Source: Centrapalus pauciflorus
Lineage: Eukaryota; Streptophyta; Magnoliopsida; Asterales; Asteraceae
Length of the DNA: 64,000 bases
Assembly: GCA_020465985.1 (NCBI GenBank)
Contig: JAANYP010007921.1
Coordinates: 186,001 to 250,000 of the forward strand
Reading direction: 5' to 3'
Made by a program: the position numbers and the translations under genes
The notes under the pieces: generated by a model
What the model saw: only the letters and a program-made list of their open reading frames with translations
Database searches by the model: none
Told to the model about the DNA's origin: nothing
Shown: in pieces, positions 33,853 to 45,081 of the stretch
Layout: each line of letters begins with the position of its first letter
Position numbering within the stretch: the stretch's first letter is position 1

Positions 33853-36800
33853 TCACAACTTGTTTATGTCACCTTCTCTAACAAAGAGGCCATGAAAGCC
33901 ATAGGGCACACGGCAGGGCAACTTCACGGCAGCGATGATCTCGAGTGATGGTGACTTGGCATCCATCACGATGAAACTTGATTCACCGGTGTTCTCATTG
34001 TGAACGTAAGAAACTATGTACCCGTCATCCTCGTCAGCATTAGGATTGTCGGGTTCCCTAGCCACAAAGAATGGCTCACCGCCAAAACAACCAGGCTCGA
34101 ATATCCGGCTTGCAACTATGCATTCCCGGCGATCAACTTCAGATAAAGACACATCTAGCTTGACGACCCCTGATACCTTAGGCATTGGATCTCCGACTGC
34201 ACAATATGTGTACCTGCACATTTAAATACCATATTAATATTAGATAAACACTATGAAAATTATATTGTATTACCATTATCTGACACTAGAACCAGTAGAA
34301 CCAAAACTATTTTTTTTTTTCTAAATATTTTTTTATTTTCAAGTTTCAACGATCATTACAAGACTTTTTAAAACAACATTCACATTGTTTTGAGTTTTGT
34401 AAGGCTTATAAAATGACATCGAAATGGACGGATATATTGTAAATGTAAATGCTGGTTGATGTAGATGTATGTTTTAACGTATATTCACAACTAAAAACCA
34501 TTTGAATTCAAATATGGAATTTTAATGTTAGTGAAAACAAATCAATGAAACAAGATTTAAGAAAAATATTTTTAGGCTTGATTCTACCGGTTCTACCAAT
34601 AGATGTGATTCTATCGTAAACCATGTATGTGTGTGTATGTATGTATGTAATTACGTACTCATGCACGTTCGTATGTGAAAATGGAAATGTGATTTTCTAC
34701 TTATGCTAAATGAGGTGGTGAAAGATGAATCGGGATAGCCGTATATGTGGCCATTGGGACGCTTGGGAACGCCGCCCACTCCCTATTGTGGTACCTTGAT
34801 TTTTAGTAACAGCACGAGACATAGGTGCGACCGTGCGAGAAAGAGAGAGATGAGTGATGATTGTGTGTGTGCTTTTATGAGTGAAATTAAAAGACGAAGA
34901 TTACTTTGGTCTCGCTAAAATAGAAATATAGAACGGAGAGTTGAGAAAAGTTGATTTGTTGCTGATGTGGCATTAGTTGTTATAAAAAATGGATGGAAAT
35001 CATTACGCAACCCTTATTCAATACTTATGTCTAAATATCTTTATCTTAAATAAAAAGTCAATTACTAAAAATAGTAACAACTTTTTGATTTTTATCATTA
35101 ATAGCAACATCATTTATTTTTTGTCACTAATAGTATTAACTTTTGTAGTTTTTTATATGAATAATATCGATTTTTGTATTTTGTATCCTAAATAACAATA
35201 ACTTTTGTATTTTTTTTATCATTTATAACAACTTTTTTAAGTTTTGCTATAAATCATAAAAAATGTAAAAATTGATACTATTAATAATTAAAAAAAATAA
35301 TGTTGTTATAGATGTTAAAAATGCACAAAGTTATTTTTACTTTTAGCAATTAGTCCTAAAAAATCATCATAACTTAGATTAAAGGCATATCTTTATTTAG
35401 TCTTTATGTACGTGTCAATTGATGCTCATTCATGTTTTTGGTCCCCAAAATTTATAATCGAATCAATTTATAAAAATTCAAGAAATATGCTAACTATTGA
35501 ATTTATGATTTCCTTTTTAATAAAAAAAAATTATATTTTACTAAAGCCATAATTAGATAAAAATAACAATTAACGTACTTTGTGTTTTATTTTTTTAAGG
35601 TAACAAACTAATTTCCCTCTATAAAATTGTAACATACGTTAAAAAGGATATAATTCGAAAAAAAAACATCAATCTTTTATATTATTTATTAATTTGATTA
35701 TCTATCTAGGTTGATAAAACAAAGTGAATACAATTAAAAATAATAAGTAAAATCATATCAAATACTTATGTACTTTTGAATTTGTACATGTTTACGTAGT
35801 ACACTTTCTTATGCATATTTATGTATTGTAGTTCTAAAAGTGTTTCAATTAGATAACTAAATGACCTGATCATTCGTGCAACACGTCACGCTTAGTCAAA
35901 TTTCATTTTATGCATATTTAAGTAGTGTATCTCTTCTTTTATGCACATTTGATAGTAAAAAAATTTTAAAAAAAATTTCAATTAGGTAATTGAGTGATCT
36001 GTCGTCACCGGTTATCAGATCACCCAATTACCTAATTAAAACAATTTTAAAAGTACATTATATAAATATGCATAAAAAATACGCTACATAAATGTATACA
36101 AACTCAAAATTACATAGCTATTTTGTATTATTTTTCCTACAAATTATAAATAATAAAAGGGAAAATCGCATGTAATAGCTGTGAACTTTCGACTTTGTAT
36201 CGATTTATGTAGTGAACTTTTTTTTGTGCACATTTGGCAGTCAAAGTTTCAATTTTGTTCCAATTTGGTAGTTGGTCGACCTGGTAACCGGTTTCATCCG
36301 GTTGCAATGCCTACGTGGACCATTTTTAAATGACGTGTCAACCCGTTTTGATATTTTACCCGGTTTTACCTACGTGGCGGATCCGTTTTATAATATTACC
36401 CGGTTTATACCCGGTTATAACCCAACCCGGTTGGGCGATGTTAAGAAATTAAGGAACCGGGTTGGGTTATAACCGGGTATAAACCGGGTAATATTATAAA
36501 ACGGATCCGCCACGTAGGTAAAACCGGGTAAAATATCAAAACGGGTTGACACGTCATTTAAAAATGGTCCACGTAGGCATTGCAACCGGATGAAACCGGT
36601 TACCAGGTCGACCAACTACCAAATTGGAACAAAATTGAAACTTTGACTACCAAATGTGCACAAAAAAAAGTTCACTACATAAATCGATACAAAGTCGAAA
36701 GTTCACAGCTATTACATGCCATTTTCCCATAATAAAATAATAAAAAACGACAGAATGACAGGATAAATAGGTAGATTTTGTTAATATATTTAATAACATA

Positions 36801-38255
36801 GTACACGTACCTATTTTTAACACCAACGTAAGCCGGGTTGATGACACCAAAATCTAGATTCCGGGTTGAAAGTGGGTGCCTTGATACCATTCCGGTCTTC
36901 AAATTGATTGTTACTTTCTCAACGAGTGCATGGATCAAGTCCATCCTCTCTAATGTGTGTTCCACCGATAATATATTTGGTGCCACCACCACCACCGTAT
37001 CTCCGCCGTCCTCCTCCCAAGCATTGATGGCATGTATGATATTCCACCCTGGCAATTCGAACCATTTCATCTCTGACTCATCCTTTGCGTACCTCGGGAT
37101 CACCCCAACTCGTGGTACCTTACGAGGGTCCGCACTGACAGGGGACCCACCATTGATCATCTCCATCGGACTCATCCCAATTTGGATCTCAGGAAAAATG
37201 GCGTAGTTTTTGGTGATGGCGAAGTCGTGGAGAAAGGATGGGCTTGTCATCGAGAAGATGGGGACATCGGCTTGTTTTTCCCCGTTTTCATTGAACCTGA
37301 AAAATGTTAGGAAAGGGGGCATTGGGCCGTAGCGAAAGGCGAATGCCTCTTTGGTTACTGGATCAATTTTTGGATGAGCAGTCATACTCATGAAAAGCTT
37401 TCCGTCAAAGTCATGGCGTCCAACGGTAATTAGATCACCGTTGGATGTAAGTTTGATGGAATAGGGAAGATCTGACTCCCCTAATGCATAAAGCTTGTTG
37501 CCAAAAAATGCTAAACTAGTATTGGCTAAACCAATACCTTTTGTCAGGTCAAACTGACCTGCCAAAAAACGACCAGCTGTGACTGCCATACGAGCAGCGG
37601 AAGCAGTCATGCCATTAAAACCTGAAAAGACATTTGGAATTATTGAGAATCCTGCTTCTTTCTCTAGCATATACTTGTATGTCTTCACATATCGACTACA
37701 AAGTGTAGCTTTTCCTTTAGAAATACGAATAGCATGAAGCATGCCATCCCCATCAAAGAGGTGATACGGACCTCGTGGTAAAAACTGTGGATTAGGCCCA
37801 TTACGAAAGTACACACCATCGAGGCAACTGGGAAGTGTACCGTTAATGATTTCACATTCGGTAGGAGGTAGTTCGTCGACTGGGGAAAAATTATCAGACA
37901 AGACATGTTTTGGGTCAACTGACACCCTGCGTGGGGGATCTATAAAGTTGTTTATAATATTGTCAAACGCATTGAAGATCGTGGCTGGTAGCGATTGATC
38001 TACCACCACTGATCTTCTAACACGTTTCTCAGGATTGAGAGATGGTTTTGGCTTTGTAGGTCGTTTTTGACTAGGCCACTTGGTGGTGGTTGTGACAGTT
38101 TGTGGCTTTTCTTCGGTTCTAACAGAAAAGACACGAAAAGCCGACGGTGGAGGCGGCAACGACGGTGTTGATGGTGGTGCTTCTAAAGGTGGGTGAGTAA
38201 CAACAGAATTTGGTTGTGAAAATGTTGGAAGAAAAGATGAGGAAAGAGAGTCCAT
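33853..38255 (-). CDS. CCD4: Carotenoid cleavage dioxygenase 4, two exons
   Basis: Exon 1 is 38255-36811 and exon 2 is 34213-33853, joined in phase 2 inside an Arg codon (AG|GTACGT ... TGCAG|G), giving 601 residues, the usual CCD4 length. The family cleaves the double bonds of carotenoids in plastids to give apocarotenoids and lowers carotenoid content, for example in petals. The four iron-binding histidines are present: H294 (TAHPKID), H343 (SFLHDF), H408 (NIIHAIN) and H589 (YGFHGLF). Also seen are FRNGPNPQF and PYHLFDGDGMLH. The first ~60 residues are rich in Ser, Pro and Thr, as in a plastid transit peptide. I chose the ATG at 38255, not the one six codons upstream, because CCD4 proteins typically begin MDS. 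After the splice the sequence reads YTYCAVG, where relatives usually have YVYAA-like residues. The ORF is intact and looks functional. Confidence 0.93.
34281..34605. repeat. Imperfect inverted repeat in CCD4 intron
   Basis: AGAACCAGTAGAACCAAAAC near the left end pairs imperfectly with the reverse complement of CTTGATTCTACCGGTTCTACC near the right end. This is probably an old MITE. No target duplication is clear. Confidence 0.4.
35051..35362. repeat. Foldback or MITE-like repeat in CCD4 intron
   Basis: The left arm (AGTCAATTACTAAAAATAGT...) and the reverse complement of the right arm (GGACTAATTGCTAAAAGTAA...) match over much of about 130 bp, including the AACAACAT/TAGCAACATCATTT part. It is AT-rich with no coding sequence. 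Confidence 0.55.
35765..36119. repeat. Degenerate foldback element, likely older relative of 36159-36728
   Basis: Arms of about 150 bp surround a centre near 36005-36015 (GATCTG...CAGATC). Left and right arms share TTATGCATATTTAT and CAATTAG(G/A)TAA. The arm order (ATTTATGTAG, TTATGCA, CAATTAGGTAATTG, GATCTGATAACCGG) parallels that of the neighbouring 36159-36728 element (ATTTATGTAG, TGTGCACATTTGG, CAATTTGGTAGTTGG, GACCTGGTAACCGG). Confidence 0.55.
36159..36728. mobile_element. Foldback MITE (Mutator-like) in CCD4 intron
   Basis: This is a 570-bp, nearly perfect palindrome: arms of about 275 bp around a spacer of about 20 bp near 36434-36453. Terminal GGGAAAAT/ATTTTCCC is flanked by a perfect 9-bp duplication ATAATAAAA (36150-36158 and 36729-36737). 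A 9-bp duplication and long terminal inverted repeats are features of Mutator-like elements. The two 66-codon ORFs on opposite strands are the two arms of the palindrome, not genes. Confidence 0.9.
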
Positions 38256-38345
38256 AATGTAGCAACCTGTCAATGGATGCTTTAGAGTTTAAACACATGA
38301 GTGAGGTCCCATTCTTTTATAGACAAACCTATAGAAAAAGACCGA
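38256..38345 (-). promoter_or_regulatory. CCD4: CCD4 core promoter and 5'UTR
   Basis: On the minus strand TCTATAAAAG (38314-38323) is a good TATA box about 60 bp before the ATG, so a start site near 38285 and a short leader of about 30 nt are expected. The ATG at 38273 (MTGCYI) lies in this leader in the same frame. Confidence 0.6.
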
Positions 38346-39125
38346 TCAATCCTACAACCATTAATTTTTTTTAGATTTTTTTTGTCATTCCTTCAATAAT
38401 TATTATATCCATACAAAATATAGCAAAAATGACATTATGACTGATATTTTTATTTTATTTCTACTTTCCAAATTATTTAAATAAAAAATAAAATGTTGTT
38501 AAAGATGATACGAAATATAATGTATAAAAAATTAATTTGTAGATGGATCTTATTATAATAACATTGTCTTTTTATATATCTTAAAATTTACATTATATAT
38601 TATTTTATACCAAATTAATAAATATTTAAAATTCAGACATTATAATGATAGTTTAACATGATTTACTACCATTCTGATAATTTTGGTACATTATTAAAAA
38701 TATATGTTTCAGAATATTAAACTTTAGTTTCTATAAAAAAAGATTTTTATAAATAAATTAAACAACTAACTCATATATTTTTCTTTTTATTTAACAAAAG
38801 CATGATCGGATTAAGATCTTAAAAATTAAAATCATACGGTAAATCTTAAGATCCTGATTAATATCCTTCCGTTGATAGATATTATTGAAAATTTTACTTG
38901 ATTTTGTTTATCAGAATCATAAATAAGATTATTCTGTTAAATTTAACTAAAGTATTGATACATATGTGTAACTCATTTGTCTAATATATTTATGATGCAT
39001 TTGATTCGCAAGAATGTGGAATTTCCTTTTAGTGTGTTTGCCTCTTAAGAATTTTGGATTAAAAAAATAAAAAGAATATTTATTTACATTCCATAAAAAA
39101 TCTATGGACTCACACTTGTTAGTAA
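38346..39125. other. AT-rich CCD4 upstream region
   Basis: No gene or clear repeat was found; it is very AT-rich. Distal regulatory sites of CCD4 could lie here, but none can be named from the sequence. Confidence 0.5.
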
Positions 39126-39134
39126 AAATTTTAA

Positions 39135-39709
39135 GACTAAATTACATAAATGGTCCCTGTGGTTTATATGGAATTACGGTTTTAGTCCCTGAAAATCTTT
39201 ATTATACCACAAGTCCCTAAAATCGAAAAGTTGTAACATTTTGGTCCCTGAAACTAACGGCAGTTAACTTGAGCCGCCGTTAGTTTCAGGGGCATTTGTG
39301 TCCTTTTGACTTTCAGGTACCATTTATGTACATATCATACTTTCAGGGACCAAAATTTTACTTTCTTTTTTTAAATTAATTTTATTTTCATTGTTTTCAT
39401 ATATATATTTAGTAGGGTAAATTACAATTTTTGTCCATGTGGTTATTTATAAATTATGGTTACGATCCTTTTCACGTTAAAATTACAATTTCAGTATATA
39501 TGGTTGTCGTTTTGTTATGCTTTTAGTCATTTGACTAGTAATTTTTTTAAAAATGACCATTTTGTCCTTTTAACTTTGTTTCAGTTTTGGTCCCTAACTA
39601 ATTACTTTCTTTTTTATATTATTTTTATTACTTTTATCCTATTATTATTTATTTGATATTTAGTCTTTTTCTTATTGTTACAATTTAACTAAAATCTTAA
39701 TATGTTGTC

Positions 39710-39740
<31 letters not shown>

Positions 39741-42463
39741 TGTTTATTTATTTGATATGTTATTTTTTTATTAATTATTACAAGAGTTCAATTAAAATAA
39801 CTTTTATATACATGAATTTGTATATAAATAAGTTGTATTATTATTAATACTTATCTTTAATTTATTTATTTTGTTAAGTGAATATGTTTTGATTTATTTT
39901 AGAATATATATATATATATAAAATTTTAATGAAATATATAATTATTTTAAACTAAAAATTTTATATGTATATAACCTGCATATGTTAAAGGTAGTTAAAC
40001 TTAACAAAATATATAAATTTGACATATTACATGTAAAAATTAAATTTATTTGTTAAATTTTGTTATAACTCCATATGTAGTTTTTGTTATGCTTAATGGA
40101 TTTACATTGAACATTTGTAATTTATATAAATATTAACTTTACCAAATAAATAAATTATAATGGATTACACTTTAAATAATATATTTCGTTAAGTTAAATA
40201 TACATTAAACATATAATGTTTATATGAATATAAAAGTTAAATTTAAAATATATAAATTAATACATATATGTATAAACTTCGGCAAAAATTAGACTAAATT
40301 TATAAGTATTTATAAAAAGGAATATAAAGTAGAGACAAAAGATAAAAAATTAAATGTATAAATAGTTAAAAAAATTATAAATGAAAATTAATAAAATAAA
40401 TAAATACCTTTTTAAAAAATAAATATATAAATACTTCAATATATATTTAAAATTTATATGTAAGAACAATAATAATAATATTGATAACAATGATTAGCAA
40501 CAATACACCAAATTAAATTTAGTCATATACAAGTTATTTTCAATTAATGCTACTTAGTTATCTAAATACTTAAACTATAACAAAATAATAATAATAATGT
40601 CAAAAAATGAAAATAAAACATATTAAATAATTTATTACTTTGATTAAATTTTAATAGTAATCGTAAGGTAATATGTTAAGTAAATAATAAAAAAATAATA
40701 AATCATTAAGAAGTGAAATATAAAAGAAATATTTTGCTTAGGGACCAGTAATGAAATAAAATAAAAGGGTAAAATCATCATTTTAAAAAATTTATTGGAG
40801 AAAGGGACCAAAAACATAACAAAACTCCAACTATAAGTATTGTAATTGTAATTTTACCGTGAAAAGGACGGTAACCATAATTTTGATATAACCATAGGGA
40901 CGAAAATTATAATTTACCCTATTTAGTATTTCTTTCCTTTTATAAATTAATTATCCAAATATAAGATTTTATTTTTTATTCCTTTTTTTTTAATTATTAA
41001 TTTTTTATTTTAACGTTTATTGTTATTATTAATGTTAGCTTTTTTTAGGTATTACTATAATTATTTAGTTAAGATTATATATGATATACATGGTTTATTT
41101 TTTCAATTATTTATTGAGAATTCAAATCTTTCTCTATTCATTTTTTCATTTACGAAAAATAAAAACTAGTTGTAGTTTTTTTTTCGTTCGGAAAATCTAA
41201 AATCAAAATGATTTATTTCTTTTTCTCCATTCAAAAAAGTTCAAAATAAGGACGTGTTGAAGTTTTTTTTCGTTTGGAAAAAGAATAAAATCAAAATGGT
41301 TTGTAGTTTTTTCATTGCAAATACTTTAATAAAAATTTTAATTCTAAATGATTTGAAAAAATCAAGAATTGATATGGTTCATCGCTTTTTAGTAATAAAA
41401 AAAAATTAATTCCGAATGGTTTGTTGTTTTTTATTGAAAAAATTAAAGTTTTATTGATTTTTTATCTACGTTTAATTAAAAATCAGAATGGTTGTTGGTT
41501 TGAAAAAATCAAACATCATAATGGTTCACTGTTTTCTGATAAAAAAATTAAAATAAAAAAATAACCATTCTTAATTAAAATTTTTTTTTTGAATAAAAAG
41601 CAATGAACCATTTCAATTTTTGATTTTTTCAAACAAAAAACCATTCTTATTTTTTATTAAACGTAGATAAAAAAATCAATAAAACTTCAATTTTTCAATA
41701 AAAAACAACAAACCATTCGAAATTTAATTTTTCTTGACTAAAAAACAATTAACCATTCCAATTCTTGATTTTTTCAGACCATTTAGAAATAAAAGTTTTA
41801 TTAACTATTTGCAATGAAGAAACTACGAACTATTTTGATTATATTCTTTTTTCAAACGAAAAAAAGTTTCAACACGTTCTTATTTTGTACTTTTTTGAAT
41901 GGAGAAAAATTATAAATCATTTCAATTTTAGAATTTTCGAACGAAAAAAACTATAACTAGTTTTTATTTTTCTTAAATGAAAAAAAAAGAATAGTGAAAG
42001 ATTTAGATTTTCAATAAATAAAAATGAACCAGGTTTATCATATATAATCTTAAATAAATAATTATAGTAATACATAAGAAAAAGTTAACATTAATAATAA
42101 CAATAAACATACAAATAAAAATTAATAATTAAAACAAAAGAAATAAAAAATAAAATGTTACATTTGGATAATAAATTTATAAAAAGAAAGAAATACTAAA
42201 TATATAAAAAGAAAATTAATTTAATTTAAAAACAGAAAGTAACATTTTGGTCACTGAAAGTATGTTATGTACATGAATGGTCCCTGAAATTCAAAAGGAC
42301 AAAAATGCCCCTGAAACTAACAGCTCGAGTTAACTGCCGTTATTTTCAGGAACGAAAATGTTACAACTTTTCGATTTTAGGGACTTGTGGTGTTATAAAA
42401 TTTTTTCAGGGACTAAAACCGTAATTCCATATAAACCATAGGGACCATTTATGTAATTTTGTC
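39135..42463. mobile_element. Large Mutator-like foldback element
   Basis: The ends GACTAAATTACATAAATGG and (reverse complement of the right end) GACAAAATTACATAAATGG are flanked by a perfect 9-bp duplication AAATTTTAA (39126-39134, 42464-42472). The interior is palindromic throughout: the left side, 39135-39414 plus 40929 to about 41555, pairs with about 41565-42463, giving arms of roughly 900 bp. No transposase ORF is visible, so it is non-autonomous. A second element (39415-40919) is nested in the left arm. Confidence 0.88.
39415..40919. mobile_element. Nested Mutator-like foldback element
   Basis: The 1505-bp element begins GGGTAAATTACAATTTTTGT and ends with the near reverse complement ATTATAATTTACCC. 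A perfect 9-bp duplication TATTTAGTA (39406-39414, 40920-40928) flanks it. Interior arms are also inverted copies (TTTTGGTCCC, (ATT)n tracts), more diverged than those of the 36159 element. No coding sequence. Confidence 0.87.
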
Positions 42464-42499
42464 AAATTTTAAATTTCAGCGCTTCACAATAGACACCTA

Positions 42500-43622
42500 G
42501 GTGTCGTTTGGTTCATTGGAATCCGAGGGAATTGGAGAGGAAAGAAATCCAATTCAAGTCAATTCATGTGTTTGGTTCAACTATAAAAAGAAATTGGATT
42601 TCATCAAAATTGAAAGTTTCCAATGAATGAAGGAAAATAACATTCCTTCACACTATGGATGGAATTCAATTCCTTTTAAAAACAGAAAGTGGTTGATTAC
42701 TAAAATACCCCTTACGTTTAACACACTACAGTACACCTTGTCCTGTCTTACCCCACCCACCCAACCTACCTACCTACCTACCCACCCACCCATACCCACC
42801 TTACTCTACCCCACCCTACCCTACCCCATCCCACCCATCTCTAACCCACCTACCCCAACCCTACCTATGCTATCCAACCTACTCTTACCTACTACCCACC
42901 ATACCTACCCATACTTACCTACCTACCCACCCTACCCTACCCCATCCCACGCACATCTAACCCACCCTACCCCAACCCTACCAATGTTATCAAACCTACT
43001 CTTACCTACTACCCACCATACCTATCCCTACCCACCTACCCATCCCTCATCCATCATACATTACCTACCCCACCCCACCCAACCAACCCACCTACCCTAC
43101 TTACGCTATCCAACCTACTCTTACCTACTACGCAGCATACCTACCCATACCCACCCACTCATCCCTCATCCACCTCATCCTATTCCTATAAAACCTACCC
43201 CTACCTTACCTACATTGTCCAACCTACTCTTATCTACTACCCACCATATCTACCCTTGACCCACCTACTTATCCATCATACGTTACCCGCCCAACCCACC
43301 TACCATTACCCTACCTACGCTATCCAACCTACTCTTATCTACTACCCAACATACCTACCCCTACCCACGGACCCATCCTTAATCCACGCTACGCACCCAC
43401 ACCCACCCTACCCTATCCATCTCATCATATTCCTACATTAGAGACTTATCCACTTCTATCCATCCATCACATCCGACCCTACTAACAACTTATGAAATTG
43501 GATTCCAATTTTATTTTAAGCCAACCAAAAATGATTTGGATTCAAATTCCAATTCATTGCAGATTCCAATTCCTTAACAAATTCTAATTCCTTTTAAAAT
43601 ATTCTGCGAATCAAACGTCACC
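42500..43622. mobile_element. PIF/Harbinger-like non-autonomous element containing a minisatellite
   Basis: The left end GGTGTCGTTTGGTTC pairs with the right end GAATCAAACGTCACC as inverted repeats, and both subterminal regions are rich in AATTCCAATTC-type motifs in opposite orientation. Flanking triplets are CTA and TTA, close to the TTA-type duplication of PIF/Harbinger elements. The class is tentative. Confidence 0.55.
42740..43480 (+). repeat. C-rich minisatellite, unit about 105-119 bp
   Basis: Five copies of a unit carrying TATCCAACCTACTCTTACC occur, with that motif near 42871, 42988, 43107, 43216 and 43321, inside a background of CCTACC/CCCACC repeats. One strand is almost purely A/C/T with hardly any G. 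The 210-codon ORF across it is a product of the missing stop codons, not a gene. Confidence 0.8.
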
Positions 43623-43624
43623 TT

Positions 43625-45081
43625 ATAGCCGATGATGAACATCGTTTTCTTCCTGGCCCGCTAAATACATCAATGATGAAAGATTAAATTCTAAATCATT
43701 TAACTTCTATTTTCAGGAGTCAAACACAAATTTAAGACAAGTTTGGTACAATAGACTAGTGAGAATAAAATCCTTTAATTTTTAATCGAAAGAAATGACA
43801 ACTTATTTTAAGGAAAAGCCATTTTTCTTAATTAATATTCTTATCAAATAAAAAGAATTAATAATATGAAAATAAATTAAATTTTCTATTTTTTATCTTA
43901 AATTTCTATGTCTATCTCCATTCATACATCATTATCAATATACTTAACTTGAAAATTTTTACTGTTCAATGAACGCAAGCTGTTAGACAGCTCAAACAGA
44001 CAGTTAAACAATTAACTCAGTGTATTACCTTATATATAATATATAACATTTTGTTTAGACAACTTTTGATATAATGTGTTTTATAAAAATTTGGAAATAA
44101 CATTATAATCGTATTATTTTTATATAAATTTTGATGTAATATTTATTACCGTCAGAACATTTTTCGTTAAGTAGACATGTATGCAACTAACAAATTATTT
44201 TTATATATAATATATAATTGTTTTGTTTTTCTGTTATAACCTTTATATTATAATTTATAAAATTTCGAATATATAATTGTTTTTCTATTATAACATTTGA
44301 TATTATATTTTATAAAATTTTTAATATATCATTATGATCATATTTATTTTTATTTATATTTCATGTAAAAGTTATTTTTTTCAAATGGAAACCACAGTAC
44401 TTTCAAATAAACAGTGAACGTCACAGTCAGACAGCTCAGGCTGACGGGTAAGCAGCTAACTTACATTATTAGTTTCTATATAGTATATAACATTTTTATT
44501 TTTCTATAGTAACTTTTGATATATTATGTTTTATAAAAAGTTGAATATATTATTCTGATCGCATATTTCTATCTACAATATTGATATAAACTTTATTATT
44601 ATCGGAATTATTCTCATTAAGTAGATCTACAGCTGACCTAATTATTTTATTTTATATATACCAAACAACAATTTTGTTTTCCTGTTAATAACCTTTGATA
44701 AAAATTCAAATATTTCACTATGATTGTATTATTTTTGTTTTTCTGGTATAACGATTGATAAAAAAATCGAACATATCATTATGATTGTATTATTTTTATC
44801 TATATTCCAATATAAAATTTTGTTTGTCCAAACTATTTATAATGACAAATTTTATTGTTTAGTTATGATCCTATTGTAATGCGCGAGTTAAAAACCTCAT
44901 TACTGTTTATTTTTCAATGGAGCAAGTAAACTAAAAACTCCATTTTATTTTCATATTCTTGATTCAATTCATTTTAATAAGGAAATGTAAAAAATAAAAT
45001 TTACTTATTGATATCGATTATGAAATTAAACTGACACTATTTAGTTCACTGTAATTGTAACACTTTCGAAATTCAACTAAA
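43625..45081. repeat. AT-rich region with degenerate tandem repeats
   Basis: From about 43975 to 44840 four to six diverged blocks of about 110-220 bp repeat the order CAGCT(C/A), TATATAATATATAACA, TTTTGATAT(A/T)AT, CATTATGATCGTATTATTTTTAT, ATT(A/G)TCG. No coding sequence. 43625-43960 and 44850-45081 show nothing I recognise. Confidence 0.55.

Larger units (their letters stand above)
34214..36810 (-). other. CCD4: CCD4 intron
   Basis: The intron is 2597 bp, with donor GTACGT and acceptor TGCAG on the minus strand. It is largely made of inverted-repeat elements (34281-34605, 35051-35362, 35765-36119, 36159-36728) in AT-rich sequence. The stretch 34620-34980 holds a short ATGT microsatellite and otherwise nothing I recognise. 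Confidence 0.9.

Noticed and set aside
36272..36615. Two 66-codon ORFs on opposite strands with the same N-terminal ~50 residues
   Set aside because: They are the two arms of the 36159-36728 palindrome; the identity comes from the inverted repeat.
42627..43441. Open frames of 210 and 61 codons rich in Pro, Thr, Leu and Tyr
   Set aside because: They cover the G-poor minisatellite, which lacks stop codons by composition; there is no protein similarity and no gene structure.
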